Assembly (NCBI GenBank): GCA_003963145.1
Contig: RXJJ01000012.1
Location: 62,001 to 126,000, forward strand
Origin: Bradyrhizobiaceae bacterium
GTDB taxonomy: Bacteria; Pseudomonadota; Alphaproteobacteria; Rhizobiales; Xanthobacteraceae
Direction: 5' to 3'
DNA: 64,000 bases
The notes below the pieces were generated by a model. The model ran no database searches and was not told the origin of the DNA. It saw only the letters and a list, made by a program, of their open reading frames with translations. The position numbers and the translations under genes were made by a program. Each line of letters starts with the position of its first letter. Position 1 is the stretch's first letter. Below, piece by piece: positions 16,590 to 25,919 of the stretch.

Positions 16590-17596
16590 CGACACTTTCC
16601 ATCGCCGATCTCACGGCCCGCGTCCGCGATGTATTTCTCGCCGGCGGATGCAGCGATGACGCCTCACGCTCGGTTGCGCGGGCGCTGGTGACCGCCGAGG
16701 CCGATGGATTGAAAGGGCATGGCCTGTCGCGCGTGCCGACTTATCTGGCGATGGTCAGAAGCGGCAAGATCGACGGCCGTGCCGCGCCGGTCATGAGCAG
16801 GCCGCGTCCGGGCGTTCTCGCCATCGATGCCGCCAGGGGCTTTGCCTATCCTGCAATCGATCTTGCGATTGCCGAATTGCCTGCGCTTGCCGCGAGGCAA
16901 GGTATCGCCGTGGCCGCTATCGGCAATTCCAATCACTGCGGCGCGGCGGGTCTGCCGTGCGAGGCTCTGGCGAAGAAGGGACTTGTGGCGCTGTTGTTCG
17001 CGAACACGCCGAGCGCGATGGCGCCATGGGGAGGCCGCGAGCCGGTGTTCGGCACCAACCCCATCGCTTTCGCAGCGCCGGTCCAAGGCCGCGATCCGGC
17101 GGTGGTCGACATGGCGCTGTCGAAAGTGGCGCGCGGGCCGATCGTCACCGCGAAACAAAAAGGCGAGAGCATTCCCGAGGGCTGGGCGCTCGATGCCGAT
17201 GGCCAGCCGACCACCGATCCGGCGAAGGCGCTGCAGGGTACGATGATTCCGCTTGGCGACGCCAAAGGCGCGGCGCTGGCCTTCATGGTGGAGGTTCTGG
17301 CCGCATGCATTCCCGGCGCGAACCTCGCTTTCGAGGCATCGTCGTTTCTGGACGACAAGGGCGGCCCGCCTCTGACAGGACAATTGCTGCTGGGGATCGA
17401 CCCGGCGGGTTTCGGACATGCCCGGTTCACGGAACGGATGGCGAGGCTTGTTGAAGCGATCGAGGCGCAGCAGGGTGCGCGGCTGCCGGGGGCGCGGCGG
17501 CTGGCGAATCGGGCGAAGGCGGAAAAGAACGGACTGAACGTGCCGCCCGAAATCGCCGCGATCCTGGAGGAAAACGTCATGCCCGCAAGGGCTTGA
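16586..17596 (+). CDS. comC: Malate/L-lactate dehydrogenase family, (R)-sulfolactate dehydrogenase-like
   Basis: Predicted protein of 336 residues of the Ldh2/ComC/YlbC family, start ATG 16586 overlapping the slcC stop. Family motifs are ADGLKGHGLSRVPTYLAM with H46, the NAD(P)-site segment AIGNSNHCGAAGLPCEALAKKG, and FGTNPIAFAAP. ComC reduces sulfopyruvate to (R)-sulfolactate with a pyridine nucleotide. Next to SlcC- and SuyAB-like genes this is the expected partner; by sequence alone, a malate, ureidoglycolate or delta-piperideine-type reductase in the same family cannot be excluded. Confidence 0.7.
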   Translation: MTTLSIADLTARVRDVFLAGGCSDDASRSVARALVTAEADGLKGHGLSRVPTYLAMVRSGKIDGRAAPVMSRPRPGVLAIDAARGFAYPAIDLAIAELPALAARQGIAVAAIGNSNHCGAAGLPCEALAKKGLVALLFANTPSAMAPWGGREPVFGTNPIAFAAPVQGRDPAVVDMALSKVARGPIVTAKQKGESIPEGWALDADGQPTTDPAKALQGTMIPLGDAKGAALAFMVEVLAACIPGANLAFEASSFLDDKGGPPLTGQLLLGIDPAGFGHARFTERMARLVEAIEAQQGARLPGARRLANRAKAEKNGLNVPPEIAAILEENVMPARA

Positions 17597-17648
17597 TGCG
17601 CCATTTCGGTGTGGGTATTCCCTCTCTGCCGGGGTTCGGCGGGGAAAT

Positions 17649-17688
17649 GTCTATGATACTTTATATAAGACGACTCGATACATAAGAC
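17649..17688. promoter_or_regulatory. Candidate GntR half-sites before its own gene
   Basis: The sequence holds TATATAAGAC (17662-17671) and TACATAAGAC (17679-17688), two direct copies 17 bases apart of the right half of the palindromes at 6215 and 13911, plus a left-half GTCT at 17649-17652. They lie 20 to 60 bases before the GTG at 17708, as expected for autoregulation. No single perfect palindrome is present. Confidence 0.45.
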
Positions 17689-17707
17689 GGCTCCAACGGC
17701 GGACGAC

Positions 17708-18454
17708 GTGAGCGACGAAGCAGCAGCATCCATCGGCCATGCCGAATATCTTCCCCTGTACGCACAGGTGAAGGCGCTGCTCGTCAAGCGGATCGGCGCC
17801 GGTGGCTGGAAGCCGGGCCAGATGCTGCCCAGCGAATTCGAGCTCGCCGCCGAATATAATGTGAGCCAGGGCACCGTCCGCAAGGCGCTGAACGAACTCG
17901 AGACCGACCGGATGATCGTGCGCCGGCAGGGCGTCGGCACGTTCATCGCCCGGCACTCACGCGACAAGGCGCTGTATCAGTTTTTCCGGATGGTCGGCCT
18001 CGACGATACGCGGTTGATCCCGACCAGCGTCGTGCTGTCGCAGCGCGAGCAGCGCGCCACACGCGAGCAGGCCAGCCTGCTTTCGCTGAACGCCAATGCC
18101 ATGGTTCACGCCATCACACGGGTCCGCAGCTTCGAGGGCAAGCCGGCGATCTTCGAGCGCATTTTCGTCCCTGTCGACGTGATGCCCGATCTCTCGGTCG
18201 AGACGCATATCGAAATGGATGACGAGATGTACGTCATCTATCAGGAGAGGTTCGGCATCAGCATCGTGCGCGCGATCGAGCGGCTCGCCGCCGTCGCCGC
18301 GACAGCGGAGGAAGCCAAGCGCCTCGATCTGAAGCCGGGTGCGCCGCTTCTCGAAATTTCGCGTGTCGCCACCGATGTCAGCGGCCGTCCGGTGGAACTG
18401 CGCATCAGCCGCTGCGACACGCGCCGCAACCGCTATGCCGCCGAAGTGCTGTAA
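17708..18454 (+). CDS. GntR family regulator, HutC subfamily
   Basis: Predicted protein of 248 residues from GTG 17708. The N-terminal winged helix reads QVKALLVKRIGAGGWKPGQ then LPSEFELAAEYNVSQGTVRK, and a UTRA ligand-binding domain fills the rest (about residues 90-240). HutC-type proteins are usually repressors released by a pathway intermediate. It ends the suy block and is preceded by half-sites also found as palindromes before suyA and before the importer operon, so it is the probable local regulator of both. The inducer would be informative about the pathway. Confidence 0.88.
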   Translation: MSDEAAASIGHAEYLPLYAQVKALLVKRIGAGGWKPGQMLPSEFELAAEYNVSQGTVRKALNELETDRMIVRRQGVGTFIARHSRDKALYQFFRMVGLDDTRLIPTSVVLSQREQRATREQASLLSLNANAMVHAITRVRSFEGKPAIFERIFVPVDVMPDLSVETHIEMDDEMYVIYQERFGISIVRAIERLAAVAATAEEAKRLDLKPGAPLLEISRVATDVSGRPVELRISRCDTRRNRYAAEVL

Positions 18455-18490
18455 CCGCCTTTTGCCGTCCGCTGAATTTGAGCTGTTCGC

Positions 18491-19456
18491 TCAAAGCCTC
18501 TGACACAATTCGGACAGCGCATTGCGCAGCCAGCGATGACCGAGATCGCCGTCGGCTGACTGATGCCACATGAAATAGATCGGGATATTCGGGAATTCCA
18601 GCGGCGTCCTCAGAATTCTGGTCCTGAAAAAATCGGCGTAGACCAGCGCCATGCGTTTGGGGATGGTGCAGATGAAATTCGTTTTCTGCACGATCAGCGG
18701 CATTGAGAGGAAGTGGGGGACCTGGAGCGCAATGATGCGGTTGAGTCCATGCGACTTCAACACGGAGTCCACGATGGGCTTGTCCTGCGTCAGCATCACA
18801 TGCGGCAGGCGCGTGTAATCCTCGAGGCTGAGGTGGTCGCCGATCGTCGGATGATCCAGCCGTACCATCGACACCAGATGTTCGTCCATCATATGGACGT
18901 TGTGGAATTCATCGCCCCGGATGCGAAAATAATCCATCGCAAGATCGACCGTGCCCTCGCGCAGCTCTTCCTTGATGTACCGTCCGAGTTCCGGCCTGAT
19001 CTGGATCTGGATGTTGGGCGCGACCTGGGCGAGCCAGTCCACGAAGCGCGGCATGATCACAGCCTCGCCGTAATCGCCGATCGCAATGACGAATTTGCGC
19101 TTGGTGGTTTCGAATTCGAATGCCTCCTGTTCGCGAAGGCTGTTCTGGATGAGGTCGAGCGCCTGACGCACCGGACCGGCGAGCTGTTTCGCGCGCGACG
19201 TCGGTAGCATGCCCTGCGCCGTGCGCACGAACAGCGGGTCGTCGATTACCGCGCGCAATCGCGCGAGCGCGTTGCTGATCGCCGGCTGGCTCATGTTGAG
19301 TTTGGCCGAGGCGCGGGTCAGGCTGCGCTCGCTTAGAATAGTGTCGAACACCGTCAGCAGGTTGAGGTCGACATTTCGGAGGTTCAGCGAGGGCGTCTTT
19401 CCCGAGCGCTTTTCCGGATGAGGTGTGTGCATTGCAATATCCAATGGCTTCCGCAT
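18491..19456 (-). CDS. LysR family regulator (divergent from the beta-oxidation operon)
   Basis: The protein has 321 residues from ATG 19456; in-frame starts at 19522 and 19432 are alternatives. The helix-turn-helix is VFDTILSERSLTRASAKLNMSQ followed by PAISNALARLR, and the C-terminal domain is a periplasmic-binding-like effector fold. The N-terminal layout (DLNLLTVFD) is that of the NodD/LinR-like branch. It is divergent from the 3-hydroxyacyl-CoA dehydrogenase gene at 19652 and probably controls that operon. A perfect 13-base palindrome sits just upstream of the chosen start. Confidence 0.85.
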   Translation of the reverse strand: MRKPLDIAMHTPHPEKRSGKTPSLNLRNVDLNLLTVFDTILSERSLTRASAKLNMSQPAISNALARLRAVIDDPLFVRTAQGMLPTSRAKQLAGPVRQALDLIQNSLREQEAFEFETTKRKFVIAIGDYGEAVIMPRFVDWLAQVAPNIQIQIRPELGRYIKEELREGTVDLAMDYFRIRGDEFHNVHMMDEHLVSMVRLDHPTIGDHLSLEDYTRLPHVMLTQDKPIVDSVLKSHGLNRIIALQVPHFLSMPLIVQKTNFICTIPKRMALVYADFFRTRILRTPLEFPNIPIYFMWHQSADGDLGHRWLRNALSELCQRL

Positions 19457-19462
19457 GCATAC

Positions 19463-19475
19463 TTCACATTGTGAA
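19463..19475. promoter_or_regulatory. Palindrome upstream of the LysR gene
   Basis: TTCACATTGTGAA is a perfect inverted repeat around one central base, 7 bases upstream of the ATG at 19456. It would overlap the ribosome binding site of the LysR mRNA and lies in the intergenic region shared with the divergent operon, so it is a candidate regulator site. It would be coding if the LysR gene started at 19522. Confidence 0.4.
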
Positions 19476-19651
19476 TGTGCTGCCGTTGCACCAGCTAACA
19501 ACATCATACGGATGAATAACAATCATTCGATATATAAATTTGAATAATGTGCGTGCGATCCCTTAGGTTGATGTTGCTCGATTAGTCGTGCCGCAAGGCA
19601 GCGGCTGCCGAGCCAAGGACGAAAAGTCCGTTCAGAATTAGGGAGTGTCGC

Positions 19652-21178
19652 TTGGGAGAGATTCTGCCGAAGACCGGGCTCGTATTGGGAGTCGTCGGCG
19701 CCGGAGCCATGGGACGCGGCATCGCGCAGGTTGCCGCCACCGGCGGCATGAAAGTGCTTTTGATCGACAGCCGGCCGGAAGCCGTGGCCGATGCAAAACA
19801 GCATATCGAGAAGATGCTTTTGCGCGCCGCCGAAAAGGGCGCCATGGATGCCGCGAAAGCCCGTGAGGCGATTGCGCTGGTCGAACCGCTGAACAGCCTG
19901 AATGGACTGGCGGGCTGCCACCTCGTCATCGAGGCGATTGCCGAGGATCTCGCGCTCAAGCAGGATCTTTTTGCACAGCTCGAAAGCATCGTTTCGGACG
20001 ATTGCATCCTCGCCAGCAATACCTCCTCGCTTTCCATCACCACCATTGCGTCGAAATGCCGCCGGCCGCAGCGCGTCGTCGGCTTCCATTTCTTCAATCC
20101 GGTGCCGCTGATGAAGCTGGTCGAGGTGATCGACGGCTTGCGGACGCTGCCATGCGTCGGCGATGCGCTGATGGATGTCGGCCGCCGCATGGGCCGCGAG
20201 CCGGTGCGGGTGAAGGATGCGCCGGGATTTCTGGTCAATCAGGTCGGCCGGGCCTACACGCTGGAATCGGCGCACCTCGTCGCGGAAGGCATTGCCACAT
20301 TCGCCGAGGTCGATGCGGTGATGCGTGACGCCGCCGGCTTTCGCATGGGTCCGTTCGAGCTTCTCGATCTTGTCGGCCTCGACGTCAATCATCCCGCGAC
20401 TCAGGCGATCTACCGGCAGTTTTATGACGAGCCGCGCTACCGGCCTTCCGTCCTGATGCAAAGCCGCGTCGATGCCGGGTTGCTCGGCCGCAAGACCAAG
20501 GCCGGGTTCTATGAGTATGACGAGAGCAAGGAGACAGCGGCGGCGTCGCCGAAGCCGCCATCCGGCGACATATCCGTGCCGGTCTGGGTGAGTCCAGCGG
20601 AGCCCGATGCCGCGAGGAAATTGATCGCCCTGACGAACCAGCTCGGTGTGAGGGTCGAAACCGGGGACAAGCCGTCCGATAAGGCGCTGTGTCTGGTCAC
20701 TCCGATCGGAGACGATGCGACGCAATGCGCGGTAGAGCAGGGGCTGGATGCCGGACGCGTGGTGGCCGTCGATACCCTGTTCGATCTGCAAAAGCGCCGC
20801 ACCATCATGTCGACGCCGGTGACGCAGACGCAATATCTGGAAGCCGCCAAAACGCTGCTGTCGCAGGATGGCGTGGCCGTGACCGTAACCCGCGACAGCC
20901 CCGGCTTCATCGCCCAGCGGATTGTCGCGATGATCGTCAATATCGGATCGTCCGTGGCCCAGCTGCGGACCGCATCCGCCAGCGATATCGACAAGGCCGT
21001 CAAGCTCGGTCTTGGCTATCCGCACGGGCCGCTCGCCTTTGGCGATGCGCTCGGCGCTTCCACCATACTCAAGATCCTGAAAAACATGCAGCGTCGGTAC
21101 GGTGACCCGCGTTATCGCCCCACGCTCTGGCTCGCGCGCCGCGCCGAGCTTGGCGCGCCGCTGACCCTGCAGGACTGA
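19652..21178 (+). CDS. 3-hydroxyacyl-CoA dehydrogenase, PaaH/PaaC-like
   Basis: Predicted protein of 508 residues starting at TTG 19652, which follows AGGGAGTG. NAD-binding motif VVGAGAMGRGIAQVAATGG is near residue 12, the catalytic histidine lies in VVGFHFFNPVPLMKLVEVI, and there are two copies of the C-terminal 3HCDH domain, as in the roughly 500-residue PaaH/PaaC type. It oxidises (S)-3-hydroxyacyl-CoA, here most simply 3-hydroxybutyryl-CoA to acetoacetyl-CoA, since a glutaryl-CoA dehydrogenase-like gene and a crotonase-like gene are in the same operon. Confidence 0.88.
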   Translation: MGEILPKTGLVLGVVGAGAMGRGIAQVAATGGMKVLLIDSRPEAVADAKQHIEKMLLRAAEKGAMDAAKAREAIALVEPLNSLNGLAGCHLVIEAIAEDLALKQDLFAQLESIVSDDCILASNTSSLSITTIASKCRRPQRVVGFHFFNPVPLMKLVEVIDGLRTLPCVGDALMDVGRRMGREPVRVKDAPGFLVNQVGRAYTLESAHLVAEGIATFAEVDAVMRDAAGFRMGPFELLDLVGLDVNHPATQAIYRQFYDEPRYRPSVLMQSRVDAGLLGRKTKAGFYEYDESKETAAASPKPPSGDISVPVWVSPAEPDAARKLIALTNQLGVRVETGDKPSDKALCLVTPIGDDATQCAVEQGLDAGRVVAVDTLFDLQKRRTIMSTPVTQTQYLEAAKTLLSQDGVAVTVTRDSPGFIAQRIVAMIVNIGSSVAQLRTASASDIDKAVKLGLGYPHGPLAFGDALGASTILKILKNMQRRYGDPRYRPTLWLARRAELGAPLTLQD

Positions 21179-21226
21179 ACAACTCAAGACATACACGACA
21201 AGAAAACGACCAGGACGGAGCCGGAT

Positions 21227-22429
21227 ATGTTGGAAGCCTATGTTTATGATGGATTGCGTTCTCCTTTCGGTCGGCAAGGCGGCGGTCTTGCGCGGATACG
21301 CCCGGACGATCTGCTTGCGCAGGTCATGCAGGCGGTGATGTCCCGCAGCAAGTTCGCGGCGGACGAATTCGAGGATGTTATTGTGGGCTGTGCCAATCAG
21401 GCTGGCGAGGACAGCCGCTGCGTGGCCCGCCACGCATCCCTGCTCGCCGGAATGCCTGTCGGACTCGGCGGCACCGTCATTCAGCGCAATTGCGGCAGCG
21501 GACTCGGCGCGCTGGTCAGCGCGGCGCATGCCGTCACGGCCGGTGAGGGCGACCTGTTTCTGTCCGGCGGCGTCGAGAGCATGAGCCGCGCGCCCTTCGT
21601 CATGGGCAAGGCCGAAGCGGCATTCTCGCGCGACATGAAGATCTTCGATTCCGCCGTCGGCGCGCGCTTTCCCAATCGGGAGATCGAGAAGCGCTACGGC
21701 GCCGACACCATGCCGCAGACCGCGGACAACCTTGCCCGCGAACATCAGCTGAGCCGCGATGAGGTCGATCGCTTTGCATTGCTCTCGCAGCAGAAATACG
21801 CCGCGGCGAAATCGGATGGCTTTTTCAACGCCGAACTCGCCGCGATCCAGGTCGCCGGCCCGAAGAAGGGCGTGCAGGTGACAGTGCAGGACGATGAATT
21901 CCCGCGCGCCGACACCTCGCTGGAGACGCTCGGATCGCTGCGCGCGATCCACGATGGCGGCGTGACGACGGCGGGCAATGCCTCGGGCATCAATGACGGT
22001 GCTGTCGTGCTGACGGTCGGTTCGCGCGAGGCGGGCGAAAAGGCCGGCAGCGCGCCGATGGTGCGGATTCTTTCAGCGGCGAGTGTCGGCGTGGAGCCCC
22101 GCGTGATGGGCATCGGTCCGGTGCCGGCGATCAAGAAGGCGCTGGAGCGCGCGAAGCTCAAATTGAACGACATGGACGTCATCGAGATCAACGAGGCCTT
22201 TTCAGCGCAGGTTCTTGCGTGCCTGCGCCAGCTTGGCGTCGATGCGGACGATCCCCGGGTAAATCCGAACGGCGGCGCCATCGCTCTCGGTCATCCGCTT
22301 GGTGCATCGGGTCCGCGGCTTGTGCTGACGGCTGCGCGTGAGCTACAGCGGCGCAACGGAAAATATGCCGTCGTCAGTATGTGCGTCGGTGTCGGACAGG
22401 GAGTTGCGATGGTTCTGGAGCGAGTCTGA
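21227..22429 (+). CDS. Thiolase (acetyl-CoA acyltransferase, PcaF-like)
   Basis: Predicted protein of 400 residues with all thiolase landmarks: active-site cysteine in QRNCGSGLGALVS, the histidine of ALGHPLGASGPR and the second cysteine in VVSMCVGVGQG. The opening 'RSPFGRQGGGLARIRPDDL' and 'GCANQAGEDSRCVARHA' are of the 3-oxoadipyl-CoA/acetyl-CoA thiolase branch. It would split acetoacetyl-CoA (or a longer 3-oxoacyl-CoA) with CoA. It is 48 bases after the dehydrogenase gene. Confidence 0.9.
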   Translation: MLEAYVYDGLRSPFGRQGGGLARIRPDDLLAQVMQAVMSRSKFAADEFEDVIVGCANQAGEDSRCVARHASLLAGMPVGLGGTVIQRNCGSGLGALVSAAHAVTAGEGDLFLSGGVESMSRAPFVMGKAEAAFSRDMKIFDSAVGARFPNREIEKRYGADTMPQTADNLAREHQLSRDEVDRFALLSQQKYAAAKSDGFFNAELAAIQVAGPKKGVQVTVQDDEFPRADTSLETLGSLRAIHDGGVTTAGNASGINDGAVVLTVGSREAGEKAGSAPMVRILSAASVGVEPRVMGIGPVPAIKKALERAKLKLNDMDVIEINEAFSAQVLACLRQLGVDADDPRVNPNGGAIALGHPLGASGPRLVLTAARELQRRNGKYAVVSMCVGVGQGVAMVLERV

Positions 22430-22514
22430 TGTTTCTAACGTAACAGTCTAGGCCATAACCCGGTCCCGCAGAGGACACACAGAACGGGGATTGGCCAGGC
22501 GAAGGGAGGAGAAC

Positions 22515-23543
22515 ATGACTATCCGCAGAGGCGCCTTTTCAGGCGCGATGACGCTTGTCGCCGCGATCCTGGCCGTTGCGATGTTCGGCACAAATTCCGC
22601 CAGCGCGGAAGTGTCGGAGTTGAGAATAGCCCGGCAGCCGGGCTTGGCCTATCTGCCTCTTCAGGTGATGGAGCGCGAGCGGTTGTTGGAGAAGCACGCC
22701 GAGGCCGCCGGGCTTAAGGGCGTCAAGACGAAATGGGTGACCTTTGCGGGCGGCAACGTCATGAACGACGCCTTGCTGTCCGGCAGCCTCGATATTGCCT
22801 CCGGTGGTGTGGCCCCTCTCATCACTTTATGGGCCAAGAGCAATGGCCGGGTACGCGCCATCAGTTCGCAATCGACCTCGGAAATCTACATCAACACCCG
22901 CAATCCGAACGTCAAGTCCATCAAGGATTTCACAGATGCGGACCGGATCGCGATGCCCGCCGTCAAGGTGTCGGTCAACGCCATCGTGCTGCAGATGGCG
23001 GCGGAGCAGGAATTCGGAAAAGGCAATGCTTACAAGCTCGATCCTTTGACGGTGGCACGCTCATACGCCGAAGGCAGTGCAGCGCTGCTGTCGGGGATCG
23101 GCGAGATCAACAGCGCGGCGTCGGCGCTGCCGTTCTACGCGCGGGAGATCAAGACACCCGGCATTCATACCGTGCTGAAATCTTATGATGTGCTCGGCGG
23201 TCCGGCGACCAACAATTTGATCTGGACCACGCAGAAATTCCACGACGAAAATCCGAAAACCTACGCGGCTTTTCTCGCCGCCTATAAAGAAGCGATCGAC
23301 CTGATCAACAACGATCCGACAAAGGCCGCGCAGATTTATCGGGATGCCGACAGCACCAAGGCCTATTCCATCGAGGAACTGGTCGCGATGCTGACCGACA
23401 AGAAGGTGCTGGAATACACGGTCGTTCCGCACAACGTCACCAAATACACCGACTTCATGTTCCGCATGGGGGTCATCCCGCGCAAGCCGGACAGCTGGAA
23501 AGACCTGTTCTTTCCGGAAATCCATTCCCTGCAGGGAAGCTGA
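22515..23543 (+). CDS. NitT/TauT-type substrate-binding protein B
   Basis: Predicted protein of 342 residues from ATG 22515, which follows GGGAGGAGAAC. There is a signal peptide (about residues 1-33, cleaved after ASA). The mature protein has 'ELRIARQPGLAYLPLQVMERERLLEKHAE' and 'LLSGSLDIASGGVAPLITLW', the same layout as the binding proteins at 8216 and 23587. It has no dedicated permease next to it; the ATPase/permease pair at 28981-30640 is the nearest partner. Ligand unknown. Confidence 0.88.
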   Translation: MTIRRGAFSGAMTLVAAILAVAMFGTNSASAEVSELRIARQPGLAYLPLQVMERERLLEKHAEAAGLKGVKTKWVTFAGGNVMNDALLSGSLDIASGGVAPLITLWAKSNGRVRAISSQSTSEIYINTRNPNVKSIKDFTDADRIAMPAVKVSVNAIVLQMAAEQEFGKGNAYKLDPLTVARSYAEGSAALLSGIGEINSAASALPFYAREIKTPGIHTVLKSYDVLGGPATNNLIWTTQKFHDENPKTYAAFLAAYKEAIDLINNDPTKAAQIYRDADSTKAYSIEELVAMLTDKKVLEYTVVPHNVTKYTDFMFRMGVIPRKPDSWKDLFFPEIHSLQGS

Positions 23544-23586
23544 TTCGTTCGCTCGTTCATTTCACAAGGTCATGGGAGACGTATCA

Positions 23587-24618
23587 ATGATCGCTTTTAT
23601 TCGCACGACAGCCATCTTGCGGAAGACGGGCGTGCTGCTGACAGCTGCCCTGGCGCTCAATCTCGGAATTGCTTCGGCGCGTGCCGAAGTCAGCGAAGTC
23701 ACGATTGCCAAGCAATATGGCCTTCTGTTCCTGCCGCTCATCATCATGGAGCAGACGGGCATGGTGGAGAAGCAGGCCGAGAAAGCGGGCATCCCGAATC
23801 TTCAGGTGAGGTGGCAGCGCATGACCGGCGGCAGCGCCATGAATGATGCGTTGATTTCCGGAAGTCTCAATTTCGCCTCCGGCGGCGTGCCTCCGTTCCT
23901 GATCCTGTGGGCGAAGACCCAGGGCAAGATGGATGTGCGCGCGGTCGCGGCGATGGACTCGCTGCCGATCTACCTCAACACCCGCGATCCCAAGGTCAAG
24001 ACGATCAAGGATCTCACCGACGGCAACCGCATCGCGATGCCGGCGGCGACGATCTCGATTCAGGCGATCATGCTGCAGATGGCGGCGGCCAAGGAATGGG
24101 GCAAGGATCAGGCGCAGCGGCTCGACAAGCTCGGCGTCACTCTGGCTCATCCCGAGGCGATGGCGGCCATGCTGTCGAACGCCGGCGGTATCGACAGCCA
24201 CTTTGCCTCGCCGCCCTACAACTATCAGGAGTTGACCAAGCCCGGCATTCACAAGGTGCTGGATTCCTACGACATCATCGGCCCCGCGACCTGCGAGGTG
24301 GTCTGGACCACCGCCGCGTTCCGCCGCGACAATCCGAAGGTCTACAAGGTTTTCCTCGACGCCTTCCAGGAAGCGATCGACCTGATCAACAAGGACAAGC
24401 GGCAGGCGGCGGAAATCTACGTCAAGAGCACGAACGGCAAGGAATCGATCGAGGATACGCTCGCGATCCTCAACGATCCCCATTCCGAATACACGACGAC
24501 GCCGAAAAACATCATGAAGTACGCGGACTTCATGAGCGATATCGGCCTGATCAAGACCAAGCCGAACAACTGGCAGGATCTGTTCTTCCCGGAAATCCAT
24601 TCGCTGCCCGGCAGCTGA
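23587..24618 (+). CDS. NitT/TauT-type substrate-binding protein C
   Basis: Predicted protein of 343 residues from ATG 23587, after GGGAGACG; an ATG at 23572 is also in frame. Signal peptide ends near residue 32 (ASARA). The mature sequence '[31 protein letters not shown]' and '[20 protein letters not shown]' places it beside the binding proteins at 8216 and 22515. The presence of two binding proteins in tandem suggests that the second importer takes at least two related compounds, or that one is a recent duplicate that has diverged. Confidence 0.88.
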   Translation: MIAFIRTTAILRKTGVLLTAALALNLGIASARAEVSEVTIAKQYGLLFLPLIIMEQTGMVEKQAEKAGIPNLQVRWQRMTGGSAMNDALISGSLNFASGGVPPFLILWAKTQGKMDVRAVAAMDSLPIYLNTRDPKVKTIKDLTDGNRIAMPAATISIQAIMLQMAAAKEWGKDQAQRLDKLGVTLAHPEAMAAMLSNAGGIDSHFASPPYNYQELTKPGIHKVLDSYDIIGPATCEVVWTTAAFRRDNPKVYKVFLDAFQEAIDLINKDKRQAAEIYVKSTNGKESIEDTLAILNDPHSEYTTTPKNIMKYADFMSDIGLIKTKPNNWQDLFFPEIHSLPGS

Positions 24619-24659
24619 TTGGATGCAGGTCCGGTCATGAACGAGACAAAGGTGCGCCG

Positions 24660-25886
24660 ATGGCAGTTTCAGTCCTGAGCAAACCGGTCGACACAAGCGC
24701 GGTCACTCTCACCGGAGGAAAATTCCAGTGGGACGACCCGCTCCAGCTCGACGCCCTGTTGAGCGAAGAGGAGTTGCTGATCCGCGACACTGCGCGTTCC
24801 TACGCGCAGGAGAAGCTGATGCCGCGAATCCTCAAGTCGAACCGGGACGAGTCGTTCGATATCGAGGTGATGAAGGAGATGGCCGATCTCGGCTTTCTCG
24901 GCGCCACGATCGATGGCTATGGCTGCGCCGGCATCAGCTATGTCTCGTATGGGCTCATCATGCGGGAGTTCGAACGCGTCGACACCAGCTTTCGCTCCGC
25001 GCTTGGCGTGCAAAGCACGTTGTCGATGCTGCCGATCTACGCCTATGGATCCGAGGCCCAGCGTCAGAAATATCTGCCCAAAATGGCGCGCGCCGACCTG
25101 ATCGGATGCTTCGGTCTGACCGAGCCCGATCACGGCTCGGACCCGTCCGGCATGACGACGCGCGCCAGGCGGGTTGAGGGCGGTTTTCGCCTGACCGGCG
25201 CCAAGACGTGGATCACCCATGCGCCGATTGCCGACATCATGATCGTCTGGGCGAAGACGGAGGATGACATCATACGCGGCTTCATCCTCGAGCGCGGCAT
25301 GAAGGGTCTTACGACGGCGAAGATCGAAGGCAAGTTTTCGGTGCGCGCATCGCCGACCGGGCAGATCTTCATGGACGATGTTTTCGTGCCAGAGGAAAAT
25401 CTGCTGCCCGGCGTTCAGGGACTGAAAGGGCCGTTCGGCTGTCTCAACAATGCGCGCTTCGGAATCATCTGGGGCGCGATGGGTGCCGCCGAATTCTGCT
25501 GGCACGCTGCGCGGCAGTATTGTCTGGAGCGCAAGCAGTTCGGGCGGCCGCTCGCGGCCAATCAGCTGATCCAGAAGAAGCTGGTCGACATGCAGACCGA
25601 GATCGCGCTCGGTCTTCTGGCCTGTCTTCACATCAGCCGGATGCGCGATGCAGGCACGGCCTCGCCAGAAATGGTGTCGCTGCTCAAGCGCAACTGCGCG
25701 GGCAAGGCGCTGGAGGTGGCGCGCATGGCGCGCGACATGCACGGCGGCAACGGCATCTCTGACGAATATCATGTCATCCGTCATCTGATGAATCTCGAAA
25801 CCGTCAACACGCTCGAGGGCACGCACGACATTCATGCGCTGGTGCTCGGCCGCGCGCAGACCGGCATTTCGGCATTCTCGAATTAA
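24660..25886 (+). CDS. Glutaryl-CoA dehydrogenase-like acyl-CoA dehydrogenase
   Basis: Predicted protein of 408 residues, start ATG 24660. The match to the GCDH branch is strong by eye: [11 protein letters not shown] with R112 (the residue type that binds the distal carboxylate), [68 protein letters not shown] and [10 protein letters not shown], where E386 is the catalytic base. GCDH oxidises and decarboxylates glutaryl-CoA to crotonyl-CoA, passing electrons to ETF. With the CoA ligase, crotonase, dehydrogenase and thiolase around it the route to two acetyl-CoA is complete. Confidence 0.88.
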   Translation: MAVSVLSKPVDTSAVTLTGGKFQWDDPLQLDALLSEEELLIRDTARSYAQEKLMPRILKSNRDESFDIEVMKEMADLGFLGATIDGYGCAGISYVSYGLIMREFERVDTSFRSALGVQSTLSMLPIYAYGSEAQRQKYLPKMARADLIGCFGLTEPDHGSDPSGMTTRARRVEGGFRLTGAKTWITHAPIADIMIVWAKTEDDIIRGFILERGMKGLTTAKIEGKFSVRASPTGQIFMDDVFVPEENLLPGVQGLKGPFGCLNNARFGIIWGAMGAAEFCWHAARQYCLERKQFGRPLAANQLIQKKLVDMQTEIALGLLACLHISRMRDAGTASPEMVSLLKRNCAGKALEVARMARDMHGGNGISDEYHVIRHLMNLETVNTLEGTHDIHALVLGRAQTGISAFSN

Positions 25887-25919
25887 GAAAAGCGCGGCAA
25901 ACGCCGCAGGGAGAATAAT

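Noticed and set aside
19463-19475. CRP-type site
   Set aside because: The half-sites TTCAC/GTGAA are closer together than in CRP sites; a local LysR-associated palindrome is more likely.
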